Below are positions 47,325 to 58,495 of a stretch of DNA of 64,000 nucleotides, piece by piece. Within the stretch, counting starts at the first letter, position 1, and each line of letters begins with the position of its first letter. Under the pieces are notes generated by a model, which saw only the letters and a list, made by a program, of their open reading frames with translations, ran no database searches and was not told the DNA's origin. Source of the stretch: Paraspadella gotoi (taxonomy: Eukaryota > Chaetognatha); assembly GCA_051294375.1 (NCBI GenBank), contig CM119264.1, forward strand, positions 4,456,862 through 4,520,861, written 5' to 3'. The position numbers were made by a program, and so were the translations under genes.

Positions 47325-47744
47325 GTATTCTAGTATTCACAAGCGTTGGTTCTTTGAACGGAACCCGACAGTGAAAGTTTATTAATTTAAATTTTTTACG
47401 CCATTTTTGTCGTGAGCTTTTAGTGCGTAGAATTCTAGATCAAGCACTGTTTCCCTGTAAAACCTACTCCGTTCGTCACTTTGACGATCGAAGAGATTTC
47501 TTCAAACTGCTCATATCTTAATGAGAATTATCGCACACGTCACTCTGTGCGCAGGTCGAATAAAAGTTTATAAGTATCTGTTTCCCGTTTCGCGTTAACT
47601 TTAACTAATTATAATTAATTATGATTTGAAACAATTAACAAACAAGATGTCCTCCTATTATCTTTCCTTTTCCTTCTCAGTTTTCTTTTTTCTCATTCTT
47701 TCCTTTCTTTTTTATTTCCCTTTTCCTTCCTCATCTTTCAATTC
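47325..47744 (+). repeat. Direct duplication III, copy 1
   Basis: Shares TAGTATTCACAAGCGTTGG, TTTAAATTTTTTACGC, TTTGACGATCGAAGAGATTT, TATCTGTTTCCCGTTT and TCCTCC/TTATCTTTCC words in order with 47843-48336. Confidence 0.9.
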
Positions 47745-47842
47745 NNNNNNNNNNNNNNNNNNNNNNNNNNNNNNNNNNNNNNNNNNNNNNNNNNNNNNNN
47801 NNNNNNNNNNNNNNNNNNNNNNNNNNNNNNNNNNNNNNNNNN
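47745..47842. other. Assembly gap, 98 N
   Basis: Separates the two copies of duplication III. Confidence 1.
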
Positions 47843-48336
47843 ATTTAGTATTCACAAGCGTTGGCCCTTTGAACGGACCCACAGTGAAGTTTATAATTTA
47901 AATTTTTTACGCAATTTTTGATCATGATGCCTTTTATGCGTAACTTCTTCGATCACACTTTCCTNNNNNNNNNNNNNNNNNNNNNNNNNNNNNNNNNNNN
48001 NNNNNNNNNNNNNNNNNNNNNNNNNNNNNNNNNNNNNNNNNNNNNNNNNNNNNNNNNNNNNNNNNNNNNNNNNNNNNNNNNNNNNNNNNNCTCACTTTGA
48101 CGATCGAAGAGATTTTTCACTCTCTCTTAATAGAATTATCACACGTCACTCTTCGCAGGTCCGATAAAAGTTATAATATCTGTTTCCCGTTTTCCGTTAA
48201 CTTTAACTAATTATAATAATATTTCGAACAATACAAAACAGATTCCTCCATTATCTTTCCTTTTCCTTCCTCGTCTTCTTTTTTCCTCATTTCTTTCCTT
48301 TCTTTCTTTATTTCCCTTCTTCCTTCCTCCATCTTT
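47843..48336 (+). repeat. Direct duplication III, copy 2
   Basis: Second copy of 47325-47744, interrupted by a gap at 47965-48090. The junction between copies is a gap, so this may be the same locus assembled twice. Confidence 0.9.
47965..48090. other. Assembly gap, 126 N
   Basis: Inside duplication III copy 2. Confidence 1.
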
Positions 48337-48607
48337 NNNNNNNNNNNNNNNNNNNNNNNNNNNNNNNNNNNNNNNNNNNNNNNNNNNNNNNNNNNNNNNN
48401 NNNNNNNNNNNNNNNNNNNNNNNNNNNNNNNNNNNNNNNNNNNNNNNNNNNNNNNNNNNNNNNNNNNNNNNNNNNNNNNNNNNNNNNNNNNNNNNNNNNN
48501 NNNNNNNNNNNNNNNNNNNNNNNNNNNNNNNNNNNNNNNNNNNNNNNNNNNNNNNNNNNNNNNNNNNNNNNNNNNNNNNNNNNNNNNNNNNNNNNNNNNN
48601 NNNNNNN
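48337..48607. other. Assembly gap, 271 N
   Basis: Follows a CT-rich stretch. Confidence 1.
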
Positions 48608-48940
48608 CCCTCTCTCTCTCCCCCTCTTTCCCTCTCCCTCTCTCTCTCTTCCCCTTCGATCTAATCCATTTTCTCAATCAACTTCGACGCATCAAATATT
48701 CATTTTTCGTTTAATAAAGAATCCGAGCAAAAATTATAGGGAAGTCTGTTCGCAGCGAAACATTTTTTTTTTTTAATTTACTTTGTATTAAAATTTTCGT
48801 ATCGATTTAAAAATAACGTTAGTTCGTTTAGTTTTTTATACAAATTTTTTTATCGAAAATAGTTTTGGATTTGTTAATCTAAATCAATGTTAACTAAAAT
48901 AAACAATTATATTAAAACTCTCCAATGTGTCGTGTTTATA
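48608..48940. other. AT-rich non-coding stretch
   Basis: Starts with a short CT tract; no gene recognised. Confidence 0.55.
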
Positions 48941-48944
48941 GCTT

Positions 48945-49075
48945 TAGGAATTCCTGGAGGCGGCGCTAGCAGTCCCTTAGTTTTGAGGTTTTTTTCTGTC
49001 TTAACAAATATACCGACCGAGCGACCGACAGACCGACCAAAAAGTAACTTATAGAGTTGCTCCGCGAGGAGCAAA
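48945..49075 (+). mobile_element. Fragment of the terminal-inverted-repeat family
   Basis: GGCGGCGCTAGCAGTCCCTT, TGTCTTAACAAA and CCGACAGACCGACC match the core of the element at 27595-27720. No pentamer array or terminal repeat is attached. Confidence 0.6.
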
Positions 49076-49154
49076 GAAAAAGCCACTGCAAAATAAATCT
49101 GTGTCGCGAAATCAATATTTAGTTAAATAAATAAATGATATTAAAATTAGGCAA

Positions 49155-49179
49155 NNNNNNNNNNNNNNNNNNNNNNNNN
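49155..49179. other. Assembly gap, exactly 25 N
   Basis: Placeholder gap. Confidence 1.
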
Positions 49180-51309
49180 ATGAAACGCAGGACGAAACCA
49201 CAATGATCGACCGCACAAGACGACCACAATCCTCTGATTCCCTAACCGGACTGCCCATGCGGCCCCGGTGGACATTAAACGAGGAGATTCGGCCGCCTCG
49301 ATTCCGCATCCGGAAGATATCTTTCCTGCCTTCTTTCTTTTCTTTTCTGGGGAATTGTCTCGGAATGAAGCGAATGGGAATTGGGGGGGCGGCCGGGGTT
49401 GAGCCAGGGGGGTTGGGGAGGGCAGGGGGGCGGGCGATACGTGTCGGCTCGATTCTGTCGAATCGTCGTTATGAGGCCTACGATCCTCATACCTCCTCTT
49501 CCCCTCCCTCTTCCCGAAAGGATCCGCTTGCCTTTTTTAGTCCGCACTCTCCGAGGTTCTGCGAAGTTCTAACTACTTCCTTCTTTTTCTAATACTTATT
49601 CGCGGCCAGGGACTTTCTTCAATAAAGCACTAACCGTGCGATAGTAGAGTCTTCTTCTTGCATGGCGCCCAAGTTTTGTTGCCTCTGAACATTTACACCA
49701 GCCGACATAAACGCGCTAGGCCATGTGCTCTAGCGCGCACTGCATAAAAAAAAACCGGAGAAAAAAATGCCATCCGTTATTACTCTCGAAACAACAAAGA
49801 ATGTTAAAATGACAAGAAAAAAAACGAACAAAATTCTCTCCAAACTTCTCCGCGAATTTTTTTTTTGGATAAAAAACAAACTTTTCATCCATACCAGCCT
49901 TCATTCCGACTTCCTTTTTTCCCTCTAATTTTTGAATGGGATTTGCCGCAATGCCGCGGAAATTGTTTTCTACACTGCGGCACCAAAAAAACTGTAAGCG
50001 ACAACTAGCAGACACGGCATCCTATCTTTTTCTTTAATCAAGTCGCCGTCGTTAGCGCGTTCCTTTTCCGTGACCCGCCGACAACGCCTTTTCCCTTCTT
50101 GAATTCGAATCTTCCGCAGTGGCGACAAAACCGTCGACTTCCGGCCTTTGCGTTTATCGGACTTTAAGAAACAACGACTCGGTTTCGATCGATTGGCGTC
50201 GTAATGCAGGAGCGAATGACGCGGACTGTTTTGCGTAATGACTTCGATTCGCCTTCGCTTACTGTTACATTTTCTGGCCGACGACAATACAAAATGTAAA
50301 GAGAATAAAACGATGCGGAAATCGAACCTTTTCGCCTTCTACCGCGCTTCAATCCTCTTTAGTTTCGATAACTCCGATCTTCGGATCAATCGCGTAAACT
50401 CGGCGACTCTGCCAATTTTTTGCGGCTTCTCCCTACATAAAAACACTCGTATTTGCCCGATTTTCGATTATCAATCGTCGCAATCATCAAGCGGACCATA
50501 AATGATCGACATACATTTTCGATAACCGTCGTTTTCCCGCGAATCGTCTTCTCTCTCCCTGCGATCGCCTTACGGAAATTTGTGAGCCGGCGCGCTACCG
50601 TTTGCCCGGATCACATAATCGAACTCGGTTAACTTTATAGAAGAAAAGCTAAAAGCGAAATAAAAAGATTCTTTCTCCGCCTTCCCTCTGAACGGTCGAT
50701 TTATTCTCTTTTTGTTTCTAGACCAAAACAAAATCCTTAAAACTCAAACCGCTAGGCGCCGGAAAAGATGACAAAAAAACCATTAGTTTACTGAACAAAC
50801 CTAGCAAACAAATCACCTCGACAGTTCTGCCTATCGCCCGTCACTCTTTATACCCAAGAATCGACGTCCGTCTTTCGTTCTCTCATCGCCCACCGCCCCC
50901 CTTACGCCCACAGCCCCCGCCCCGCAAAAAAAAAAAATTTAAAAAACGAAAAATAAGCAAAAATTAGCGAAAAAATTCAAAAACATATAATAAATAAAAG
51001 GAAAATAGTTTGAATTCTCCCTTACAAAACGATAACATTTTTTCGGCAACGAACTCGATCAGGCAAGTTTAACCCCTAATTCTATTTTTTCTCTGACTCT
51101 CTGTGTTCCTTATTCTTTTGGATTTACCACAAATCCACCGAACGCTCAATCACCTTCCGTTTCTTAGCCCCTCACGTCAGCGTTAATCACGCACCGCTTC
51201 TCGCTGTCAAGAAAAAGCTCGAAAGTTTCTTAAGTTTTTCGTTCGATCCGGAACAAAAAAATTGACTAAAAATTCCGTGCCGTCAACCGTTTGATTCCGC
51301 TCTCCCCCC
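49180..51309. other. Non-coding or unrecognised stretch of higher complexity
   Basis: Balanced composition with few microsatellites. Open frames of up to 129 codons occur (for example 49203-49592, +), without recognisable domains or consistent splice context. It could hold short exons that I cannot identify. Confidence 0.45.
49407..49434 (+). other. G-quadruplex motif
   Basis: G runs of 6, 4, 3, 6 and 3 with loops TT, A, CA and C. Further G runs lie just upstream (49383-49389, 49395-49398). Confidence 0.65.
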
Positions 51310-51600
51310 CGCCGTGCAGTAAATCGCGGCTGCGCCGTAAAAAAAAAAAATTCGACAAAAGTACGACTTTTGCGAAAACTCTCTCCTCTCTATACTCGTC
51401 AACTTGGTCATCCTTTCTCTCTCTCTCTCTCTGCTCTCTCGTCTCCGTCTCTGCTTTCTCCTCGTCTCTCTCGTCTCCGTCTGCTCTCTCTCGCCGCCGT
51501 TTAATCATCACGGCTCGCCGTAAAAAAAAAAAAAAAAAAAATTCAAAAATAGAGTTTTGCGAAAATTCTCGTCTCTCTGCTCTGCTTACGAACAGAAACA
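51310..51600. repeat. Direct duplication of about 200 bp with poly-A tracts
   Basis: Blocks at about 51320-51400 and 51515-51590 share CGGCTGCGCCGT or CGGCTCGCCGT, a poly-A run, AATTC, TTTTGCGAAAA and TCTCKYCTCTCT, in order. A CT tract with CGTCTCCGTCT lies between them. Confidence 0.7.
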
Positions 51601-52299
51601 AAAGAAAAAAAAAAGAAACTTTTCCGATAAATTTGAACCCGTCAACCTCTGCCCCGTTAACCACTCCGCCTCAAAGAATCTCCCCAATTCTGATGGCCCC
51701 ATTTCTCCTCGAGCGAATTCCCTCCAGCTCCGAGTGAAAAGGTCGAAAGGATGAGAAAGCCGAAACTTTTCGTAAGTTTTAATTTTTCTTCCGTTGTCAA
51801 CGGTCATCGCCAATGACAATTGTCCATCTTTTTGCCGGCTCTTGTCGATTGTCATTTCTGACAAACCCCTTAGCGCGATCGTCATGAACCTATCCCAAGG
51901 CTGGTCAGTAACTGACACAGTTGGAATCAATTTGTCACAGAAAAAAAAGTGGCGAGTGCAAACGTCTCCCGAGCTTCTACCCGTCTAGCCAGCAGTGACG
52001 CGCCCATATGCACGGCCAAATTTGCGTGCTTTTTTCACAGACGTAATAACGGTGTTTGCTTGTTGTTGTTGTTTCTCCCGCCCCCCTCAGCTCTGTCTTA
52101 CTTCTCTTTCTTCTTCCTCAATTAACTGGAAAGTCATTGGTGTCTCGAATTCCGGGCGCGACTTTGAAAAGGATCCACGCACGACCGACTTTTAATTTTT
52201 ATTTTACAGATTGCAACCTGCATACAGCGACTCTTTTAAGAAAATTTGGTCGGTCAGTCAAAATTCTAATAAGTGCTATTTAAACATATAAAGGCCCAA
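51601..52299. other. Non-coding or unrecognised stretch
   Basis: A minus-strand frame of 114 codons (51586-51930) lacks a recognisable domain. No other feature supported. Confidence 0.45.
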
Positions 52300-52876
52300 A
52301 CTTTAAATTTTTTTGTTTGATATAAAAACAATTGTTAAAGAACCTCAGTTGCCCTGAATTAAGGTTCAATCTGTATTACTGTTAAACCATATTTCAGTTA
52401 TTACTTAAAAGCAACCAATATATCTTTTGTCTTTGCACAGTGCCAGGTTTATGCGATCATATCAGTACAAATTTATCAATAATTTTATAAATACGGTCGC
52501 TTCCAACAATGTTGCTTTCGTTTTAGTATGCTGAAAAGTTTTTCAGTTGTTCATGCTATCGCACCTTTAAATAACAGAATTTTGGTTTAAGGAAGCAGAT
52601 TCAAAGGCTCCTTTGTCCATACTGTTAGTCATTTGAGCAGAGAAACAAACATTTTAATTCTACCACTCAAGCTCGTTTTCCGAAAAAAAAAGCAATTTGG
52701 CCAATTTATGCTATATATTACAGAAAAAGCTGTCAAAAGTTTAAATTTACTAAATTCTTTAGTCAAGCTAACACTGGAAGAATAAACATATGGCAAGTAA
52801 AATCAAAAGCAACTCTTTTTAGGGCAAAGGGATTTTCCTGGTTTTAATATGATTACTCATGCTTTGCTGAATATAT

Positions 52877-53251
52877 TCAAGCACTCAAGACCTTCTGTGA
52901 ACGTTTTTTTCTTCCACAGAGATGTGCTTGAGCGTATGTGAGGGAGAACCAGCTCTCTTTACATGTCTCACAAAGCACATATGGCCCGAAAAGTTTCTTC
53001 ATGAATTTGGGCAGCACAATGAGGCCTTGACAGGAAACAACCATCAACTGACAGAAAAAATCTGTTGAGATTATTGAGGCTGAAATGTGATTTTGATGCA
53101 GCAAATGTTTTAAGTGGTCATCGACGATCTTCAACCAAAGATGACTATGAAAGGAAAAAGAAGATCCACGAGAGAAATTCATGTGCGCCGCTGTAGAAAA
53201 GATGTTATTTGGCTTTACAGCAAGGAAACTTGAAGACTCCACACTTTCCAT
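52877..53251 (-). CDS. Hypothetical protein with zinc-finger-like C-terminal motif
   Basis: A 124-codon minus-strand frame from ATG at 53251. The first 90 residues show no known domain. Near the end it reads YVLCETCKESWF then LTYAQAHLC and GRKKR: two Cys two residues apart, 12 residues, then His-x-Cys, followed by a basic tail. This resembles a C2HC variant of a C2H2 zinc finger, with the aromatic and Leu positions about where expected. There is no second finger, and no start context or polyadenylation signal that I can confirm. It could be a terminal exon, a transposase fragment or chance. Confidence 0.28.
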   Translation of the reverse strand: MESVESSSFLAVKPNNIFSTAAHMNFSRGSSFSFHSHLWLKIVDDHLKHLLHQNHISASIISTDFFCQLMVVSCQGLIVLPKFMKKLFGPYVLCETCKESWFSLTYAQAHLCGRKKRSQKVLSA

Positions 53252-54984
53252 ATGGCAGGGTGATACGCAAGAGATCAGAACCAGGTTTCATTGAAGGTGG
53301 AAATTTCCAAAATGGATAGCTGATAAACTTAGAAATTTTGGGACCTTATAACGACAGTGGTCCTGCACGTGACAAGCAGCTAGTCTAAAATAGAAGAGAG
53401 AAAGGAAAGAAAAATTCTGATTAAACAAAGGCAACAGAGATTAACCGCAAACCCATAGCAACAGCGGACAGCAACAGCAATTACTGGACAAGCCTCGCCT
53501 ACTACTCCAAACTTTCCCTATGGGTTTTGATCGCAGCAGTCTTTAGGGCAGGAAAAAAGTTTCAAAGGGCTCAAAGCTAATCACTGCAAAGAGTATGTCA
53601 ATCCAGAGGCTAAAATCGCCTGAACCACGAGTTTAAAGCTGATAAATTGACAAAAACCCAGGCTACAACAGCCGCAAATTGTAAACTATGAAAAGTCCCA
53701 AAATAGCAATGTGGAGACGGAATTAGTTTTTCGGACCAAGTACTAAGCCCCCTAATGAAGCCTTTCACAGCAAAACAAAGGCTCATAGGGGACCAAATGC
53801 TAGAAATGAGGCGTACTAGACACTGGAATATGAAAGCAGGTTAAGCTTGAATAAGAAGAAGAAAAGAAAAGGTGAACACTGTAGCAATGTGTGATAAACA
53901 ACTGAAAAGAAGTTTTCACAGAGGCACACAAACCTGTGTGGCTACAAGAGGGAGTATAAGGTTTATAAAGACAGGGACATGCGTCAAAACGCGACAAAAT
54001 CCCTCGTTTCAACAATGCTGAGATAGAAGCATTTTCCTCTTAGGCCTTATGTGAATGGGTCAAATGAAGACCAAGCAATATCCTTGACAATATTCCGCAA
54101 CAGAATGTGCGAGGTGCGTCACTGTTACAAATTGCTGAGCCGAGTTGCAGGACGATAGGCCAGGCTTAGCGATGCTAGCTACAGAGCAAAAAGTGATGAG
54201 ATGCCTTCATGTTGTTGAATTATGTTGGGTTAATATAGATACAGAAATTGAATGAGGTTCTACACGTAGATGGCCCACGCTGGGAGTTGCAACGAATTGT
54301 AAAAGTGGAAGAAAGATGTGGCGGGGCTCCTGCAAAGAATTCGAGTTTCAGTTGGGAAATTCATCGTGCTGTTTAGGCATTACACAAGTCAGGGCAAAAC
54401 AATAGAGGAGGCAGAGGCAAGGCCCTTTTGGCAATCGGGTACCGACTAAGAGACCGAGGTGACTTGGCCTCCTGGAAACGCGAAAAACCCCTGGGAAAGA
54501 AAATGGCACCGTGTTTGCATCGCTCTCCCGCTCATCAACAAGTAGAACTAGAGGCAACATAAGGCAGCACTTCAGCAATTAGTCTGTTTGCCTAGGCAAA
54601 TGTTGGTCAGAGGGCGCCCCTGAATCTGATTGGACCATGTGCGAAACCGCGAGACTCGTCCAACAGTCCGACACATTCAGCACTTTTCTGGTTCATGATA
54701 AGACACGCCAAACGACAAGTTTGTTGGTAGCCTACATTCAGAGTTTTGGGAGGAGCAAAAGCCCTCACTTTTCATGAGTACATTGGAATGAGTCATTAAG
54801 GCTCATGAACTCCAGATTCAATTTTGAAAATTCAATTCAACATGTTACCCTATGAGGAGAAAATGCCTCCCTGTTCTTCAATTAAATCTCTTATGAATAG
54901 GTTCCTAGAATTCGACATTTTGCCTGAAAATGTTTTGAAATTCAAACACTGTAACTTGATATCGCGAATTGAGAGTGGATTCTC

Positions 54985-55070
54985 ATACTTGAGGATCGAT
55001 GAAAGTTGGCCTTTTTACGTCTGCTCTAAGTTTTGGCAACCTGCTGCGCTAACCACCTTTTCTGGGCTTT
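54985..55070 (-). repeat. tRNA-Met-like head with A and B boxes
   Basis: On the minus strand GGTGGTTAGCGCAGCAGG matches the D-arm and A-box region of elongator tRNA-Met (TTAGCGCAG). About 40 bases later TTTCATCGATCCTCA resembles a B box. The intervening sequence does not fold as an anticodon arm. I read it as a tRNA-derived repeat head and not a functional tRNA. Confidence 0.4.
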
Positions 55071-55419
55071 AGATTCGAAAGGTCTCGTTTTTTATCTTCA
55101 CTTACTTGTAGCTTTCTGAGAGGCAATAGCTTTTGTTTTTTGTAATTGTTGTTTTGTTGTTAATGGAGAAGGAATTTGCCTGGACTTCTCCTTCCATCCT
55201 GCCAGTCATCCGCGCCCAAGCGCCACAAAACCTGCTTCACAAAGACAAAGATTCCACCCTCTTGAAAGCCCCAAATCGTCTGGGTTTTGAAATTTTGTAT
55301 GCCCCACTTGCACGTCATTCGATATGTTCTTGCCTCGTCACTAAAAAAACTGCCGCCATGAGAAGCGCGTGGAGGTGCCTCTGCTAACCATTCAGCTTTG
55401 TGTGCCGTCGTCGTCATTT

Positions 55420-55860
55420 TAGTCGTCCTCGTTTCATTGTTGATCGTTGTCGTTTTCATCGTAATCGTCGTCGTCAGCATCGTCGTCGTTCGTCGTCGTC
55501 GTTCATCGTCGTCTTTGTTATCGTCGTCTTCGTCGTTTCATTGTTAATCGCGATTAGCTTAGACGATGTTATACTCATCACTATCATCACTCATCGCTCA
55601 TCACTATCATCACTCATCGCTCATCACTATCATCACTCATCACTATCATCACTCATCATTCATCACTATCATCCTCGTCTAAGTAACGATTTAACATCGT
55701 CATCATCGTTGTTGTTTTTGTTGTTATTCTCTGTCGTCTGTAAGTGAGTTAAAAAAAAAAGATATTGATTCCATCCTGTTCTAGATAGTCGTCGTTGTCG
55801 TCGTCATCGTCGTTGTCGTCTTCGATGTCATCGTCGTCGTTCGAGTGAACTCTGATCCGA
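55420..55860. repeat. GTC/ATC repeats with ATCACT-type minisatellite
   Basis: GTC-rich at 55405-55545 and 55788-55845. Between them, 55575-55675 contains eight or more units of CATCACTATCATCACTCATC type. Confidence 0.88.
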
Positions 55861-55889
55861 GACGAACGACCGGATAAAAGGAAAGAGAT

Positions 55890-56065
55890 TCTTTCCTTTT
55901 TTTTTCTCTCCTTCTTTTCTTCTCTTTTTCTTCCCTTCTTTTCTTTTTTCTTTCCTTCTTTTCTTTTTTCTTTCCTTCTTTTCTTTTTTCTCTCCTTCTT
56001 TCCTTCTTTTTTATCCTTTCTTTCTTTCTTCTCTTTTTTTTTCTTTTTTCTTTTTTTCCTTTCAA
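55890..56065. repeat. Pyrimidine tract with 21-bp periodicity
   Basis: CTTCTTTTCTTTTTTCTTTC recurs at 21-base intervals at about 55935-56000, within a longer T/C-only stretch. Confidence 0.85.
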
Positions 56066-56202
56066 GTTACCGAATATTAAACTTATAATTAAACTTAAAA
56101 ATTGTGAATGACAAGAAATAGTTTAAGTTATTCCCGTCTTACTGACAGCAAACGAACGATCGTTATTCGTTGACTCGTCGTCGGTTCGGACGCGAAGGAA
56201 AG

Positions 56203-56514
56203 AAAGATGGCGTCGTCGTCCGGAAATGGGCGTGGCCGCTCGTCTGCGTCCGAGATCCCGCGAACCTTTTACGTCCTTTTACCGCGTCTCTTTCATTCGG
56301 AGGTCGAAGGAGACGCCGTCGCCATTTTGGAGGAGGAAAGGGAGGAGGAAGGAAAAAAGAAAGAAGGAAAGGGAGGAAAGGTTGAAAATGGCGGAGGAAA
56401 GAAAAGAAAAGAATAAATAGGAGAAAAGGAGGGAGAAGAGGAAGAGAGAGGAAGAGAGGAAAAGGAGGGAAAAAGGAAGAAGTAGGAAAGTGAGGAAAGG
56501 TTGTAAATGGCGGA
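56203..56514 (+). promoter_or_regulatory. Cluster of four YY1-like motifs (ATGGCG cores)
   Basis: AAAGATGGCG at 56203, GCCATTTTGG at 56321 (opposite strand), AAAATGGCGG at 56385 and AAATGGCGG at 56506. AAGATGGCGGC and its reverse are known YY1 sites, often just at animal transcription starts. The last two sit in a tandem block (GGAAAGGTTGWAAATGGCGG) that repeats at about 120 bases, so part of the cluster is a repeat effect. Confidence 0.35.
56207..56416 (+). CDS. Doubtful short frame with a good start context
   Basis: ATG at 56207 has AAG before and G after, a strong animal start context. The first 35 residues (MASSSGNGRGRSSASE and onward) look like an ordinary protein N-terminus; the rest is Glu/Lys/Gly-rich from the purine minisatellite that follows. 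The frame stops after 69 codons with no donor site that I would choose. It may be the start of a real transcript or chance. Confidence 0.18.
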   Translation: MASSSGNGRGRSSASEIPRTFYVLLPRLFHSEVEGDAVAILEEEREEEGKKKEGKGGKVENGGGKKRKE

Positions 56515-56760
56515 GGAAAGAGAAAAATAAAAAAGGAGAAAATGAGGAAAGAGAGGAAGGGAGGAAAATGAGGAAATAAAAGAAAAGGAGGAAAAAAGGT
56601 TGAGATAGGAAGGTAAAAAAAAGAGGGAAAAAGGAATGAAAGAGAAGGAAGGAGAGGTGAGAAATGTACGATGATGAAAAGGAAAATAAAGCGTGAAAGA
56701 AGAAGAGAAGATAGGAATTAAGTCGGAGATCATGAAAAAAAGAAAGGGGACGGTTGGGTA
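56330..56760. repeat. Purine-rich minisatellite (GGAGGAAAG type)
   Basis: Long A/G stretch with GGAGGAAAGG words and two copies of GGAAAGGTTGWAAATGGCGG about 120 bases apart. Confidence 0.82.
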
Positions 56761-56989
56761 ATGGTTATTGGACGTGATGGAGAGAGAGAGTTGAAGAGGA
56801 AAAGTTTAGAAAATAAATAAATAAAGGATGGGATTAATAAGGAAAAAGAAAAAAGTGATTGAAATGGTAAATCAGTTTTAAATGGAAGAGTAAATGAAAT
56901 AGAAAAGGGAAAAGAGGAAAATACTAAGGGAAAACACTAAACTGGAAAAAGGAGGATGGGAGGAAAGGAGAAAAGATGAGAAAGAGATG

Positions 56990-56994
<5 letters not shown>

Positions 56995-57034
<40 letters not shown>

Positions 57035-57070
57035 CGAGAGAGGAGAGGAGGAGAGAGAGAGAGAGAGATG
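56995..57070. repeat. GA microsatellite, left half of an inverted pair
   Basis: Interrupted GA tract that can pair with the CT tract at 57205-57340 across a 135-base spacer. Confidence 0.9.
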
Positions 57071-57204
57071 AGAAAAACACGAGGGCAAAGATGACGAAAG
57101 GAAAAAGCAAAAACTCGGAGCAAAGGCGAAAAGAGAGAAAAGTCGTTTGCGCAACTTTGAATACCGCATATAGCGTTTGAAATGTCGTTGCACATATAAG
57201 GACT

Positions 57205-57340
<136 letters not shown>

Positions 57341-57674
57341 ACCCTTTCATTAACCACGACGCGTCTTATCCTTTGCGCGTTGCGTGACATCTTCGTTGAA
57401 GGTTTGTTACGTCTTCACGCCCCGCGCGATTTTCTCCTTTCCTCACTCCTCAGGGTAAGTCGCTTATTTTTGCCCCACCGTTTCTTTACTCCACTTGCCC
57501 CCCCATCTCCACAGTCTCCACCAACACGCCCCTTACGGAACGCGCTTTACCCAGCGCGCCGTGGCACAACGCAGTCAGTCACGCCGCCACATACGCTCTC
57601 TTTTCTCTTTAATTTTATGCTAGCTTTTCTCTCACCTCATCAAACAAGGATTAAAAACCACAAACGTTTAAATA
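57341..57674. other. GC-balanced stretch with a strong donor-like site
   Basis: CTCAGGGTAAGTCG at about 57447-57460 matches the 5' splice consensus well, after a frame open from 57380. No acceptor or domain supports an exon. Confidence 0.3.
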
Positions 57675-58035
57675 CACCATGAAAACGAACTTATTTCTCA
57701 TGTTAAAAAGATATGTGAACAACTTCTAAAAAAACAGAAAACGATTTTTTTCCAATGTTGTTTAAAAAAAAATAAAAAACTTTAAAAAAAAACGGGCAAA
57801 CGTTTTTCCAATTGTAAAAAGAGGTTTAAAAAACACCTGATAAACGACTTTTCTAAAGTTAAAAAAGTTGATAAAAAACGTTAAATACAGGATCCAGACG
57901 ATATTTCCAAGAGGATATACAACTTTAAAAACAAAAGAAAAAACGGTTTTTTCCAATGTAAAAAGAGATAAAAAATTTCTAAAACACCCGGGAAAAACGA
58001 TATTTTTAAAGAAAAAGAAATTAAAAACGTTTAGG
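57675..58035. repeat. A-rich tandem repeat, about 50-62 bp unit, about six copies
   Basis: Units start with AAAACG and continue with TTTTTCCAATGT, AAAAAGAG and a TCTAAAACACC-type end, at about 57675, 57737, 57798, 57842, 57938 and 57990. Copies are degenerate. Confidence 0.7.
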
Positions 58036-58454
58036 AACACCTCCAGCGTTTCCCATTCGCGCGCGTTTTTGTCACGCGACGTAAGATTAATGAAGCGTTG
58101 CCAGAGCGACCTTGGCGACGCCGCTTCCTTCCCCGGATTTATGCTAATATATTTTTTTTCGGAGAAGGCGCGGAACGGATTGGGGGTGAGTTACGAAAGC
58201 AGACAGAAAAAAAAAACAGGAATTAAAAAACAAGGAAAAACGTCAATAGTTGGATTTAGCGGCCGTTTGGCGTCTCAACGGACCGATTTATGTTGCACGT
58301 GCTAGCGGTTAATATTTATGTTTCAATGTTTATTTCTACTATGTTTTTTCTCTAGCGATGGAGAGGACGCTTTGTGAATGGTATGGAGGGCTACATTTTT
58401 GATTGACTTGGAAGAGTAATATAATTTGAATTTATGTTTGTGAACGCTATAGCT
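58036..58454. other. Non-coding stretch
   Basis: Contains GGATTGGGGGTGAGTTAC at about 58177, another donor-like site, but no supported exon. Confidence 0.45.
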
Positions 58455-58460
58455 TTCTTT

Positions 58461-58495
<35 letters not shown>

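Larger units (their letters stand above)
52300..55080. other. Microsatellite-free island
   Basis: For about 2.8 kb there are no dinucleotide or trinucleotide repeats, unlike both flanks. Composition is balanced. Contents are the zinc-finger-like frame at 52877-53251 (-) and a tRNA-like head at 54985-55070 (-); otherwise only short frames are open. It may be part of a mobile element or an old gene body. Confidence 0.4.

Noticed and set aside
50164-50352. Minus-strand frame with NVTVSEGESK resembling an Ig A' strand
   Set aside because: The core Cys expected shortly after is missing, the acceptor lacks a good pyrimidine tract, and the match is only about ten residues.
51630-51675. tRNA-Ser/Leu-like words (GAGTGGTTAACGG and GGGTTCAAAT) on the minus strand
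   Set aside because: A and B boxes would be only about 20 bases apart and no cloverleaf can be drawn; probably chance or a very truncated remnant.
57380-57455. Short exon ending in AGG/GTAAGT
   Set aside because: The donor is good but there is no acceptor, start ATG or domain, so one splice-like site is not enough.
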